DNA of 55,558 bases from a virus: positions 1-55,558 of the IMG/VR virus record IMGVR_UViG_3300048821_000030; one strand, 5' to 3'. The position numbers and the translations under genes were made by a program. This document shows, piece after piece, positions 45,222-52,424 of the stretch. How positions within the stretch are numbered: position 1 is the stretch's first letter; every line of letters begins with the position of its first letter. The notes below the pieces were generated by a model that searched no databases, was not told where the DNA came from, and saw only the letters and a program-made list of their open reading frames with translations.

Positions 45222-45748
45222 CAGATGATGATTGCCGCCGCACCCATCTTGTCATTTAGCGTCCCGGCAACCCACATATCACTTGTCCTGATGGCGTTCC
45301 ATTGTTCGACACCGAAATTGTCAGACCCACTAACTAAAATCTCTTGAAAAGCACTGCCTCCACCTACATTCGTAACAGTGCTGTCAGAGCCTTCCCAGAT
45401 GCTCCCTGAATTATTCGTGATGTTGTTCATCCTGAGAACAGCGCAAGCAATACTCAGAACGATCTGCGTCCCACTCGGCCAGTTCGATACCGGAGCATCG
45501 CCTTCAGATATGCAAGAGAGAACGTTGGTGCTGGTATTGACTGCATTGACCATCAAGCAGTTCGTCGGACTCGATCCACCAAAACCGAGAACGATGCGGT
45601 CGCCTATTTGGTACTGGGAGGCTTTCGCAACCGGCACGAAGTAGAATCCGTTCGGCTGCTTCAAGTTCTTGAAAGCCGCAGTCAGCTTGTCTCCGAAGAG
45701 AGGCTGTGCGGCTCCGGTGATAGTTTGTAGTCCCCAACTTCTGATCAT
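45221..45748 (-). CDS. Small virion protein, decoration-like
   Basis: 175 residues, beta-rich: GDRIVLGFGGSSPTNCLMVN, SGTQIVLSIACAVLRMNNIT, and a final hydrophobic stretch MGAAAIII. Starts MIRSWGLQTITGAAQPLFGD, overlapping the previous gene by 4 bp. Resembles small minor capsid or decoration proteins by composition only. Confidence 0.55.
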   Translation of the reverse strand: MIRSWGLQTITGAAQPLFGDKLTAAFKNLKQPNGFYFVPVAKASQYQIGDRIVLGFGGSSPTNCLMVNAVNTSTNVLSCISEGDAPVSNWPSGTQIVLSIACAVLRMNNITNNSGSIWEGSDSTVTNVGGGSAFQEILVSGSDNFGVEQWNAIRTSDMWVAGTLNDKMGAAAIII

Positions 45749-45942
45749 GGCCGGTCCTTTTCATCCCACATTGCGTTCCCTGCCTTCGGAGAGAAGAACG
45801 AGCACTCTCCTCCACGTGGGTCTGGAATCAAATCGAACTCCGTTGACCTGGGGATGGCAGTTGATGGACTGATCTCCGATTCCGGCTGCACAAACCGCCT
45901 CTGCACCGTTGCCTGCATGTCTGTCGATTGATTCTTCTTCAT
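45745..45942 (-). CDS. Unknown 65-aa protein
   Basis: ATG 45942 follows GGGGAGGTACGCAG. MKKNQSTDMQATVQRRFVQP start; polar, Pro/Ser-rich, likely flexible. Coupled to genes on both sides by overlaps. No family recognised. Confidence 0.55.
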   Translation of the reverse strand: MKKNQSTDMQATVQRRFVQPESEISPSTAIPRSTEFDLIPDPRGGECSFFSPKAGNAMWDEKDRP

Positions 45943-46313
45943 CTGCGTACCTCCCCTACCGTTACACCGTGAGGCAAAACCTGTCCTGGCGGCGTTTGCC
46001 AATTCTCTCGCGGCATCCTCGGCTGGTCCCAGTTCGACCTGTTCTCATTCAAGACTACACTCGAACATCCGTGATCTTTCTCAAGCCGCTGAAGATGCTG
46101 CATACTCTCGACGTGAACCGGCTTCCCTGTGATCGTTGTCGTCACGAAATCAAATGCGCTCTTGGCTACGTTCGGCAATACTTGGCCACGGCCGTAGAAG
46201 CAGTCCGTACAGAGGAAGGCTTGTCTTTCAGCGGAATACACGAACCCGCCGCCGCTATATACGGTATGCTTCAAGCATCCTTCGTTAGCACAGTAGTTCT
46301 TCTTGTATGCCAA
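45939..46313 (-). CDS. Cysteine-site small protein
   Basis: TTG 46313 follows GAGGAAC at a normal distance and lies after a good promoter; an ATG at 46334 overlaps the -10 box of that promoter. The 124-residue product has NYCANEGCLKHTVYSGGGFV and FLCTDCFYGRG, a four-cysteine zinc site. Then a basic Pro-rich C-terminus. A small phage zinc protein; no family recognised. Confidence 0.6.
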   Translation of the reverse strand: MAYKKNYCANEGCLKHTVYSGGGFVYSAERQAFLCTDCFYGRGQVLPNVAKSAFDFVTTTITGKPVHVESMQHLQRLEKDHGCSSVVLNENRSNWDQPRMPRENWQTPPGQVLPHGVTVGEVRR

Positions 46314-46332
46314 ATTCAGTTCCTCGAAAATC

Positions 46333-46362
46333 ATTATGCGCTGTAGGACCAAGCGGCTTCAA
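46333..46362 (-). promoter_or_regulatory. Promoter before the cysteine-site gene
   Basis: TTGAAG (46362-46357), 18-bp spacer, CATAAT (46338-46333). The -10 region GCATAATGATTTT is the same 13 bases as in the tRNA promoter. Confidence 0.55.
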
Positions 46363-46372
46363 TTGAAAACCG

Positions 46373-47356
46373 TTAGCGGTGCATCTGACCCCAAAGCGAG
46401 TTGTCGCCGCCTACATTCACTTCGTCGTTGTAATCCCACTGCACAGCTTGCTGTTCCAGACCCTCGTCGGCGTTCTCCATCTCAAGAAGGTCTTTCTCGA
46501 ATTGCTTCTCCTTGTTGGCCGCAACCGTAATCGCCGTCATTGGGTCGTAGTAAGTGTTCTGCTTGGGTCGATACTGAAGAGCATCCGCAATCGCCCCGGT
46601 CACCACAAGGTCTGACCTGATCCACGCCTGCGGTGAGTCGCTATCGAGAATCATGTTCGGCGGTTGTGTGTAAGCCTCAAATGGGAAGGTCTGAGCCGCA
46701 TACGGAGAAGGCCACACTTCGACCTGAAACTGTCCGTCTGGGGTCGGAGGCCGCGTAGCCATCGTTGTAGCCCAACCCATAGACGCTCGCCATTGGTCAC
46801 GAGCTTCAAGTACCTGGACAGGGACACCAATCTCTAAGGGCCAACCGAACAAGGCGTTTGACGCCCATTTCAGCCTCTTAACATTTGCCCCGAAACTTAT
46901 GTAAACCTCTAAAATGTAATACGCGCCACTGAAGCTCGGTCCTGGGTATGGAGTGTCTAGCGTCAACTGCTGCAACCCTGGATTGACGAAGACGATGGTT
47001 TGGTAAGGCTGTGTGAACGTCTGCCGGAACTGAAGCCCAACAAGAGCAGGAGTCCATGCGGTCCCGATCCCCTGAACGATGTTGCTGTTGTAGGTGACCG
47101 TGCAGGTTCCCGTGGTCTGGATGTTGGGGACATTCGCTACGCCGCGTACCTTGGTCGCATACCACGATCTGCGGTCGATGATCTGCCGCATCCGGTTATT
47201 CACCATGCGGCCAGCTACTTCGGAGTCTACGTTCGAATTCCAGTTCGTGACTTCACGAAGCATGGTGCCAAAATTTGACTGCACCGAAAACGCTTGGCTG
47301 TACGGGCTACTTCCGACTTGGAAGGGAAATAACGGCGATGTCAGGACTACAGGCAT
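46373..47356 (-). CDS. Virion connector-like protein
   Basis: 327 residues. Helical head with MLREVTNWNSNVDSEVAGRM and NRMRQIIDRRSWYATKVRG, then beta strands (TVTYNSNIVQGIGTAWTPAL) and an acidic helical end (EKQFEKDLLEMENADEGLEQ). Similar proteins occur as head-tail adaptors of podoviruses. It may be the adaptor between portal and tail; that is inferred. Confidence 0.6.
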   Translation of the reverse strand: MPVVLTSPLFPFQVGSSPYSQAFSVQSNFGTMLREVTNWNSNVDSEVAGRMVNNRMRQIIDRRSWYATKVRGVANVPNIQTTGTCTVTYNSNIVQGIGTAWTPALVGLQFRQTFTQPYQTIVFVNPGLQQLTLDTPYPGPSFSGAYYILEVYISFGANVKRLKWASNALFGWPLEIGVPVQVLEARDQWRASMGWATTMATRPPTPDGQFQVEVWPSPYAAQTFPFEAYTQPPNMILDSDSPQAWIRSDLVVTGAIADALQYRPKQNTYYDPMTAITVAANKEKQFEKDLLEMENADEGLEQQAVQWDYNDEVNVGGDNSLWGQMHR

Positions 47357-47364
47357 CTAGGCTC

Positions 47365-47592
47365 CTAGCGCCCGCTGGAGCGAGCCTTCTTCTTGCGCCA
47401 TGTTTGATCTGCGACCTTGCCGCGAGGAAGGGTCTTACCGGGCGCTCCACTGTCATACCGCTTATTGTTGGCCCTTACCGTCTCGTTGTAGTTTGTATTG
47501 CGAGGACCGTCTTTCTCAATCTGATGGAGTTCTGTACCAAACGGCTTCAAGGCTCTCATCTTCGGACTCGCGCTGATTGTTTGGGTCGCCAT
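47365..47592 (-). CDS. Basic 75-aa protein
   Basis: MATQTISASPKMRALKPFGT start and a strongly basic end (RGKVADQTWRKKKARSSGR). First of six tiny basic genes in this stretch. Likely binds nucleic acid or negatively charged virion parts. Confidence 0.6.
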   Translation of the reverse strand: MATQTISASPKMRALKPFGTELHQIEKDGPRNTNYNETVRANNKRYDSGAPGKTLPRGKVADQTWRKKKARSSGR

Positions 47593-47594
47593 GA

Positions 47595-47702
47595 CTACGA
47601 CCGTCCCTTCTTCATCCCACGCATCATCTTTCCGGTTGGCTTCTTCTCGCCCCGCATGATCTTCGAACCGCGTGAACCCTTATTCTCGCTGCAACGCTTC
47701 AT
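47595..47702 (-). CDS. Basic 35-aa peptide
   Basis: ATG 47702 after GAGGAGCTAACC; product rich in Lys/Arg/Met (GSKIMRGEKKPTGKMMRGMK). Stop TAG is separated by two bases from the next ATG. Strong ribosome site supports a real gene. Confidence 0.55.
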   Translation of the reverse strand: MKRCSENKGSRGSKIMRGEKKPTGKMMRGMKKGRS

Positions 47703-47704
47703 GG

Positions 47705-47788
47705 TTAGCTCCTCGCTTTCATTCTCTTCTTCGAACGGACCTTCCCGCCCTTCCGCAAACTGGCAAGGTTGGTGATCGGGCTAAGCAC
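47705..47788 (-). CDS. Basic 27-aa peptide, weak start
   Basis: GTG 47788; product ends SLRKGGKVRSKKRMKARS, like the end of the 74-aa gene at 48039 (FKKGGRVKARKSRVKPRK), so the two are likely related. The start is poor; an ATG at 47798 opens another frame of only 5 codons, so a frameshift is possible. Confidence 0.4.
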   Translation of the reverse strand: MLSPITNLASLRKGGKVRSKKRMKARS

Positions 47789-47806
47789 TCTTAGCCATGT
47801 CGGGAC

Positions 47807-47887
47807 TCAACCACCACTCTTTTTTCCCTGCTTGCCTTGTGGTGATTTCATCCTATCGTTGTCGCTCCAATTGCCGCTGTCTGCCAT
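47807..47887 (-). CDS. 26-aa peptide
   Basis: MADSGNWSDNDRMKSPQGKQ then KGKKSGG-like end; GAGGTAGTC before the ATG. Part of the tiny-gene run. Confidence 0.4.
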   Translation of the reverse strand: MADSGNWSDNDRMKSPQGKQGKKSGG

Positions 47888-47889
47888 GA

Positions 47890-48039
47890 CTACCTCGATT
47901 CCTTGCCGCGCTTCTTGTTTGTCAAAGTCATTCCCGACCGCTTCATCAACCGCTCTACAGGCTTACGCTTGTTCGCCGGTATAACCCTTTCATTCTCATG
48001 GGCGACAATCAACACCGGCTTGTTCTTTCTCGTCGCCAT
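47890..48039 (-). CDS. Basic 49-aa protein
   Basis: MATRKNKPVLIVAHENERVI start; GAGGAAGTA precedes the ATG, which overlaps the previous stop (TAATG). Basic end (TNKKRGKESR). Confidence 0.55.
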   Translation of the reverse strand: MATRKNKPVLIVAHENERVIPANKRKPVERLMKRSGMTLTNKKRGKESR

Positions 48040-48263
48040 TACTTCCTCGGCTTTACTCTTGACTTCCGTGCCTTGACACGCCCACCCTTTTTGAAACTTA
48101 CGGGCGTGATCCTGTCACTGGCAGACCTATCCATGAGGCTACTTCCTTCTGAACTCAGAGTCCGTCCAGCCGCCTTCAAACCTTCTTTCCACTTTCGATC
48201 TTGTTTTGAAGCAGGGCTTGTACTTGCATTGCCTGGATTTACTCCATCGCCGCCATCAGGCAT
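48039..48263 (-). CDS. Basic 74-aa protein
   Basis: MPDGGDGVNPGNASTSPASK start, then a helical basic part and FKKGGRVKARKSRVKPRK end. GGAG lies 6 nt before the ATG. First transcribed of the tiny basic set. Confidence 0.55.
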   Translation of the reverse strand: MPDGGDGVNPGNASTSPASKQDRKWKEGLKAAGRTLSSEGSSLMDRSASDRITPVSFKKGGRVKARKSRVKPRK

Positions 48264-48274
48264 ATCGTGCTCCT

Positions 48275-48312
48275 CTCAAAACGAAAGGGGCAGGGCCTAA
48301 ACCCCGCCCCTT
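48275..48312 (-). terminator. Rho-independent terminator after the capsid block
   Basis: AAGGGGC..GGG pairs with CCC..GCCCCTT (48285-48295 and 48303-48312, one bulge), followed on minus by TTTCGTTTTG. It separates the small virion gene from the tiny basic genes. Confidence 0.8.
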
Positions 48313-48335
48313 CGGTTAATCGCCCATAGAGGGCC

Positions 48336-48692
48336 TTACAGACCGGCAACTAGCAGATCAAACGAGTAACTGGCAAGGTTGGTCCCAGGACCGATTTCTC
48401 CCAATGGAGCGTTGGCGCCAGAATCCTGAAAAATCTGCAACTTCTGAGTCGCGGTATTCCACTGGGGGAAGTAAGCCGAACTTGGCTCAGGTCCGACAGT
48501 TCCTCCAACCGGAACGACAAACAACACCTTGGTCAAACCAACGTCGCCTCCGGTAAGAGGATTCCCACCGATTCCCTCGATGAGATACCCGCCCGAAGCA
48601 TAGTCGGAGATCCCAGGTTGCAGGGTGACAAGCTCCCCCCTCAGATTTCCAAGAGAGAGATCGCCGTCCGGGTTCTTCGTGATTGTTGCCAT
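48336..48692 (-). CDS. Small virion protein
   Basis: 118 residues, beta-rich (LVTLQPGISDYASGGYLIEG, KVLFVVPVGGTVGPEPSSAY). Directly follows the 218-aa gene. Head-decoration or fibre role by position only. Confidence 0.55.
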   Translation of the reverse strand: MATITKNPDGDLSLGNLRGELVTLQPGISDYASGGYLIEGIGGNPLTGGDVGLTKVLFVVPVGGTVGPEPSSAYFPQWNTATQKLQIFQDSGANAPLGEIGPGTNLASYSFDLLVAGL

Positions 48693-48704
48693 GAACGGCC
48701 TCCC

Positions 48705-49361
48705 TTAGATGATGTCGCAGCCAACGAGCACGTCGACCAAGCCGGCTGTGAGAGCCGACAAAACCGATGCCTGTCTGCCGAACGGTTGATAGGTTGCCGA
48801 GCTTCCGGCCGCGATTGAGTTCATGCTGAGAGTTCCTGCAACCGGAACTAGCCATGAGCCAATTCCAGCGGCAGACGAACCAGAGCAATACGCCTGCGAC
48901 AAGAAGCCGGCGACTTGGATCATGATGTAGGAACCGACAAGTTGCGCCGCCGTCAAAGACGTGAGCGAAGTCGTGTTCAACATCATGAATCCGGCCGGGA
49001 AATTCAACCCGAGGGTCGTCCCTCCCAATGCCTCAGTCGTGATTCCGGTGACTGTCGTGTAGGTTTCGTCCGTCCAGTAGACCGGAGCCGGAGCCGCAGC
49101 GGTCGTCAGGTTCCCCGTGGTGATTGCCGAAGTCGACAAATACTGGACGAGCATGAAGATTGCCGGAGAACCGCTTGGATTCGCCTGCAAACTCGTAGCG
49201 CCAGTGGTTGTACTGGTTACGCCGAAATACCTCTGACCGAGCACTTGGTTCTCGCCCAATCCCTTCCACGGAGCAAATGCGGTCGTGGGGTTGTAGAGAT
49301 AGGTACGAGTTAAGCCTGTGTCGATCTGAAGAAGTTGATTGCTTACACCGAAAATTGCCAT
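48705..49361 (-). CDS. Virion protein, head-associated
   Basis: 218 residues, Thr/Ser/Ala-rich beta protein (TTTGATSLQANPSGSPAIF, YIMIQVAGFLSQAYCSGSSA). Starts 15 bp after the major capsid stop, so it may be the capsid decoration protein. Not assigned to a family. Confidence 0.6.
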   Translation of the reverse strand: MAIFGVSNQLLQIDTGLTRTYLYNPTTAFAPWKGLGENQVLGQRYFGVTSTTTGATSLQANPSGSPAIFMLVQYLSTSAITTGNLTTAAAPAPVYWTDETYTTVTGITTEALGGTTLGLNFPAGFMMLNTTSLTSLTAAQLVGSYIMIQVAGFLSQAYCSGSSAAGIGSWLVPVAGTLSMNSIAAGSSATYQPFGRQASVLSALTAGLVDVLVGCDII

Positions 49362-49376
49362 GTCATTCTCCTTTTC

Positions 49377-50357
49377 TCACAGGCCGCTAAAGTTCAGATT
49401 AAACATGAGCCTTGGCGCATCGAACACCAAGTCGCCGTCATAGAAATACTGGCCGGCCACGTCGTCAGTGTTCTGCGCTTCCTTCCACCCCGAGAACCCG
49501 AAAGCGTACTTCGGAATCGTCGACACGTAGAAGAAGATGTAGTTGGTGTTGAAGCCGTACATCTGGTAGGCACCGCCCAGCGTACTCAGGTACTGGTCGA
49601 CAACCACCTGGCCTCCATTCCAGAAGAACGAGCGGAATCCAACGTGAACGTCGGAGGTCTCGTCATTGAACCGCTGTTGCGGCTGGAGCTTGTTCCACAT
49701 AGCATCCCACACCGGCTGTGTGGTCGTAATCATGTCGACCTTCTCCTGGCCGAACCATGACGCACCGTAAGCCGTCTGCACAGCGCCCAGCGAGAATGCC
49801 GATGGAGCCAAGTAGTAAGCGTTGATGCCAGTGTTAGCCGCCGATGCGATGTCGGTTCTGGTGACACCGCCATACGTCGGATAGTTGGCCGGGATATTGA
49901 TGGCCGCTGCCGCGCCGTCCAGATCGGTCGTAGAGTTCAACGAAGTCGAACCGTCTAGGCCGCCGTCTCCGTACAGGTTAATCGCAAGCAACTGCGCCAT
50001 CGTACCGGAAGCGTTAATCATCTTCGAGCCGATGAAACTCAAAGCGCCTTCGGGACCACGGTTCAAAACCTGATCGGACCCATACAATGTGACGTTTACA
50101 TAATATTGCTTCACATTGAAATAGAGCGCCGTGTCGGTCTGCACTGCGGATATGTCGAAGGCTTGGCCGCGCTGGTAGGAGCCGCCCTTGAGGGGCGCGT
50201 ACATGATGTTGTGGCGGATCGTTAGACCGCCCTCGAACTGGAAGCGTCTTTTGTTCTTGAGCCGAGTCAGGACCGGCGAGTTCTTGAACACGGAGTCCAC
50301 GATTCTCGGTACGATCTTGTCAACGGTTTTGCTCGTGAGGTCATTATAAGTGAGCAC
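49377..50357 (-). CDS. Major capsid protein (HK97-fold probable)
   Basis: 326 residues from GTG 50357 (MLTYNDLTSKTVDKIVPRIV). The N-arm-like helix, GGLTIRHNIMYAPLKGGSYQ, a spine-helix region and the C-terminal DLVFDAPRLMFNLNFSGL agree with phage major capsid proteins of this size. It follows the scaffold-like gene and precedes the head-associated gene, the normal order. Polypeptide fold is inferred; no protease is seen. Confidence 0.8.
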   Translation of the reverse strand: MLTYNDLTSKTVDKIVPRIVDSVFKNSPVLTRLKNKRRFQFEGGLTIRHNIMYAPLKGGSYQRGQAFDISAVQTDTALYFNVKQYYVNVTLYGSDQVLNRGPEGALSFIGSKMINASGTMAQLLAINLYGDGGLDGSTSLNSTTDLDGAAAAINIPANYPTYGGVTRTDIASAANTGINAYYLAPSAFSLGAVQTAYGASWFGQEKVDMITTTQPVWDAMWNKLQPQQRFNDETSDVHVGFRSFFWNGGQVVVDQYLSTLGGAYQMYGFNTNYIFFYVSTIPKYAFGFSGWKEAQNTDDVAGQYFYDGDLVFDAPRLMFNLNFSGL

Positions 50358-50539
50358 GTTAAAGCCTCGATTCCGCCCATTCGGGCCTGAGATGCTGACA
50401 ACTCGGCTTTCGCCGCTTCATCGTTCAACAGGCTCTGCTAACGCTTCCTGTTGACTCATCCCTGCCAATCCCGAGTGGGTTCTGCACGAGGCTTCCCGCT
50501 TACAGATTGCAGTTGCGGTTTTGAAAGAACCGCAAAACT
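50358..50539 (-). other. 182-bp gap before the capsid gene
   Basis: It holds an 8-bp perfect hairpin (50513-50520 with 50528-50535, 7-nt loop) just after the scaffold stop, without a U-run. It also holds a short frame MSQQEALAEPVER that, after a one-base shift, continues as NDEAAKAELSASQARMGGIE; this may be a small gene broken by a frameshift. Confidence 0.4.
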
Positions 50540-51466
50540 CTAAACCTTGCCGGCCTGGATCAATTCCTTTGCTCCCTCGACAACTCCTGCTTGTACGAGA
50601 TCGCGTACATCAACCGGACCCTTGTCGCTGCCTGCGCTGTCATCCAACGCCTTTTGCAAAAGTCCCTTGGCATCACCGCCAAACTGTTGCGGAATGAAAC
50701 GCTCCCCGCCGCCCGCCGGCATTCCACGATCCGCAAGCCGCTTGTTGACTTCAGCTTCGATGTCGGCCTCACGCTGCTTCTTGGCCTTCACTGGCTCCAT
50801 CAGTTTGTCTTCGAGAGCGTAAGGGTCAAACTTGTTCTCCTTACTCATCATCTCGAAAAACTCTTTCTGCTTGTCCGGCGTCCACTTCTCCCCGGATTCC
50901 TTCTCGTATCGTAGCGCCACAACTCCATTGGCTGCGGCAAATCCAGCTACAAACGGGATGGTCTCCGAGTTGAACTTCGCTTCACGGGCCGTGAATCCAT
51001 CCTCTACGGCCTTCTTCGTCTCGGCTGCGTAGAGTGCGGTTGCTTCTTCCCGCGTCAAACCGCCAGCTTGCTTGGCGATCTCCTGAACTTTCTTCGTAAC
51101 CAGTTCGTCCAACTGCTTCGGGTCCATGTCTCCTCCAAGAGCTTTTGCCGCTTCAATCTGCCGTTCGAGTTCTGCCTTCTGGTCAGTCCAAAGGACTTTC
51201 CCTTCAGAATCGAGAACGCCTGCCTCTTCCAGAGCATGAAGTCTGTCGTAGGCTTCCTGCGACCAAGGCTCCATCTTTGCCTTGTACGCCACGGCTTCCT
51301 CGTACACAGTCTCTTTCGACTTCAACTCGTTCTGCTTGCGGCTGTAGTCGTCTTGGCGAAGCCACCCGCCTTTTAGTTCGGGTTCCTTTGCAAAAAGGTT
51401 GTCAATGAGCGTCTTCTCTTGGGCACTGAGCGCAGAGTAAATCCCTTCAAAGGTCTTGACTGCCAT
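50540..51466 (-). CDS. Scaffolding-like protein
   Basis: 308 residues, highly charged and mostly helical: RKQNELKSKETVYEEAVAYK, DQKAELERQIEAAKALGGDM, then acidic and Gly/Pro-rich (ERFIPQQFGGDAKGLLQKAL). The position between portal-side and capsid genes and the lack of beta structure support a scaffold that shapes the procapsid. Confidence 0.7.
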   Translation of the reverse strand: MAVKTFEGIYSALSAQEKTLIDNLFAKEPELKGGWLRQDDYSRKQNELKSKETVYEEAVAYKAKMEPWSQEAYDRLHALEEAGVLDSEGKVLWTDQKAELERQIEAAKALGGDMDPKQLDELVTKKVQEIAKQAGGLTREEATALYAAETKKAVEDGFTAREAKFNSETIPFVAGFAAANGVVALRYEKESGEKWTPDKQKEFFEMMSKENKFDPYALEDKLMEPVKAKKQREADIEAEVNKRLADRGMPAGGGERFIPQQFGGDAKGLLQKALDDSAGSDKGPVDVRDLVQAGVVEGAKELIQAGKV

Positions 51467-51532
51467 CTCCCTTGTCCTTCCTCGCTTCCCTCATCGGGCT
51501 CCGTCGAGGCTACGGGCTGCGGGTGTTAATGA

Positions 51533-51886
51533 TTATCCGGGCATCTGCCCCGGCATCGGAGGTAACTGAGGTTGCGGTGGGGGTGCGCCTGCTCCAGCCG
51601 CCGGAGGAGGACCTGCCATTCCCCCTGGCTGAGATTGAGGCCCCTTTTGCTGCGCCATTGCCGCTCCGGTCTTCAAGATGGCGATGGCTCTTGTTGCATA
51701 GGTGCGGAACGTGTCGTCGTTCACACCCATTGCAATTTTCTCGATTGTCGAAACAGCCAAATCGATTTGGTTCTTGCCCACTTGCTCTTGAGCTTGCCCA
51801 ATTGCTGAACCGAACCCGCTGCCGCCTGGAGGCCCCATTTGGGCCTGGGCTTGTGGTGACATCGGCGGTCTGTCGATTGGAGGCAT
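51533..51886 (-). CDS. Pro/Gln/Gly-rich protein next to the portal block
   Basis: 117 residues with low-complexity ends (PPIDRPPMSPQAQAQMGPP; PPPQPQLPPMPGQMPG) and a short helical middle (QVGKNQIDLAVSTIEKIAMG). Such proteins occur near portal genes in many podovirus-like phages with no known role. Confidence 0.6.
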   Translation of the reverse strand: MPPIDRPPMSPQAQAQMGPPGGSGFGSAIGQAQEQVGKNQIDLAVSTIEKIAMGVNDDTFRTYATRAIAILKTGAAMAQQKGPQSQPGGMAGPPPAAGAGAPPPQPQLPPMPGQMPG

Positions 51887-52086
51887 CAGAATTCCGAGTT
51901 CCCAACCTGCGTTTTGCCGGTCTTCACGTTGACACTCGTGCCACGCGGTTCAACCGTGGTCATATCGCCTTCGTCAATGAAGGTTCCAACGGCTGCGAAC
52001 TCGCCCTTCTTCATCTTCGGCGCCGAAGTCGCATCATAGTGACCGCCTACTGCAATGGGTGCGGCCATGCCCTTTCCATCTTTCAT
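51886..52086 (-). CDS. Unknown 66-aa protein
   Basis: MKDGKGMAAPIAVGGHYDAT start, beta-like strands (MTTVEPRGTSVNVKTGKTQV). Overlaps the Pro-rich gene by one base. No family recognised. Confidence 0.5.
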   Translation of the reverse strand: MKDGKGMAAPIAVGGHYDATSAPKMKKGEFAAVGTFIDEGDMTTVEPRGTSVNVKTGKTQVGNSEF

Positions 52087-52119
52087 GTGATTCCTCGTCG
52101 GATGGTTTGCTTGAGTTAA

Positions 52120-52166
52120 GGGGAGAGCTTTTGGCCCTCCCCCACTTGCTGCCGGTCAAAACCGGC
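52120..52166 (-). terminator. Double hairpin, terminator-like
   Basis: Two stems: 52151-52156/52161-52166 (6 bp, loop CAAA) and 52120-52128/52134-52142 (9 bp with one G-U, loop TTTTG). No long U-run follows, so read-through or attenuation is likely. Confidence 0.5.
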
Positions 52167-52175
52167 TAGCTCCGA

Positions 52176-52229
52176 TTAGCGCCGTACGTGCTTGACACGG
52201 GCCTTCTTGCCACGCTTGGTCTCGAACAT
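52176..52229 (-). CDS. Possible 17-aa basic peptide
   Basis: MFETKRGKKARVKHVRR after AAAGGAGCATCCC; its stop lies 10 bp before the double hairpin. The placement resembles a leader peptide with attenuator. Real or not is uncertain. Confidence 0.35.
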   Translation of the reverse strand: MFETKRGKKARVKHVRR

Positions 52230-52424
52230 GGGATGCTCCTTTCCGGGTAGTTCGCCCTGGGTTTTATTTCGCCGGTGTTCTGGTTGCGGCCTCTCACCGC
52301 TGTACTGCTGGCGATCCCCGGAATGGATACCGGAGGTCTAATGCAGCAAGTAGTTAACTTGCCTCATTGAGCAAATGATTAAACAATTGTCCGAATGATT
52401 TCAAGCGAAATCGTAAAGAGAAAA

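Larger units (their letters stand above)
52087..52424 (-). other. 338-bp gap after the portal gene
   Basis: Contains a 17-codon basic frame with a strong ribosome site (52176-52229), two adjacent hairpins (52120-52142 and 52151-52166), and an inverted repeat GCAAGT-AGTTA-ACTTGC (52346-52362). A weak TTGAAA/TTAATC pair could be a promoter. No larger gene is seen. Confidence 0.55.

Noticed and set aside
47269-47279. CCAAAATTTGA inside the connector-like gene
   Set aside because: It matches only one arm of the palindrome and does not lie at a gene border; likely chance.
33502-51542. Shared AATGATTATCCGG at 33503 and 51530
   Set aside because: Only 13-14 bases, one copy is at the end of a coding frame, and no further copies are seen; likely coincidence.
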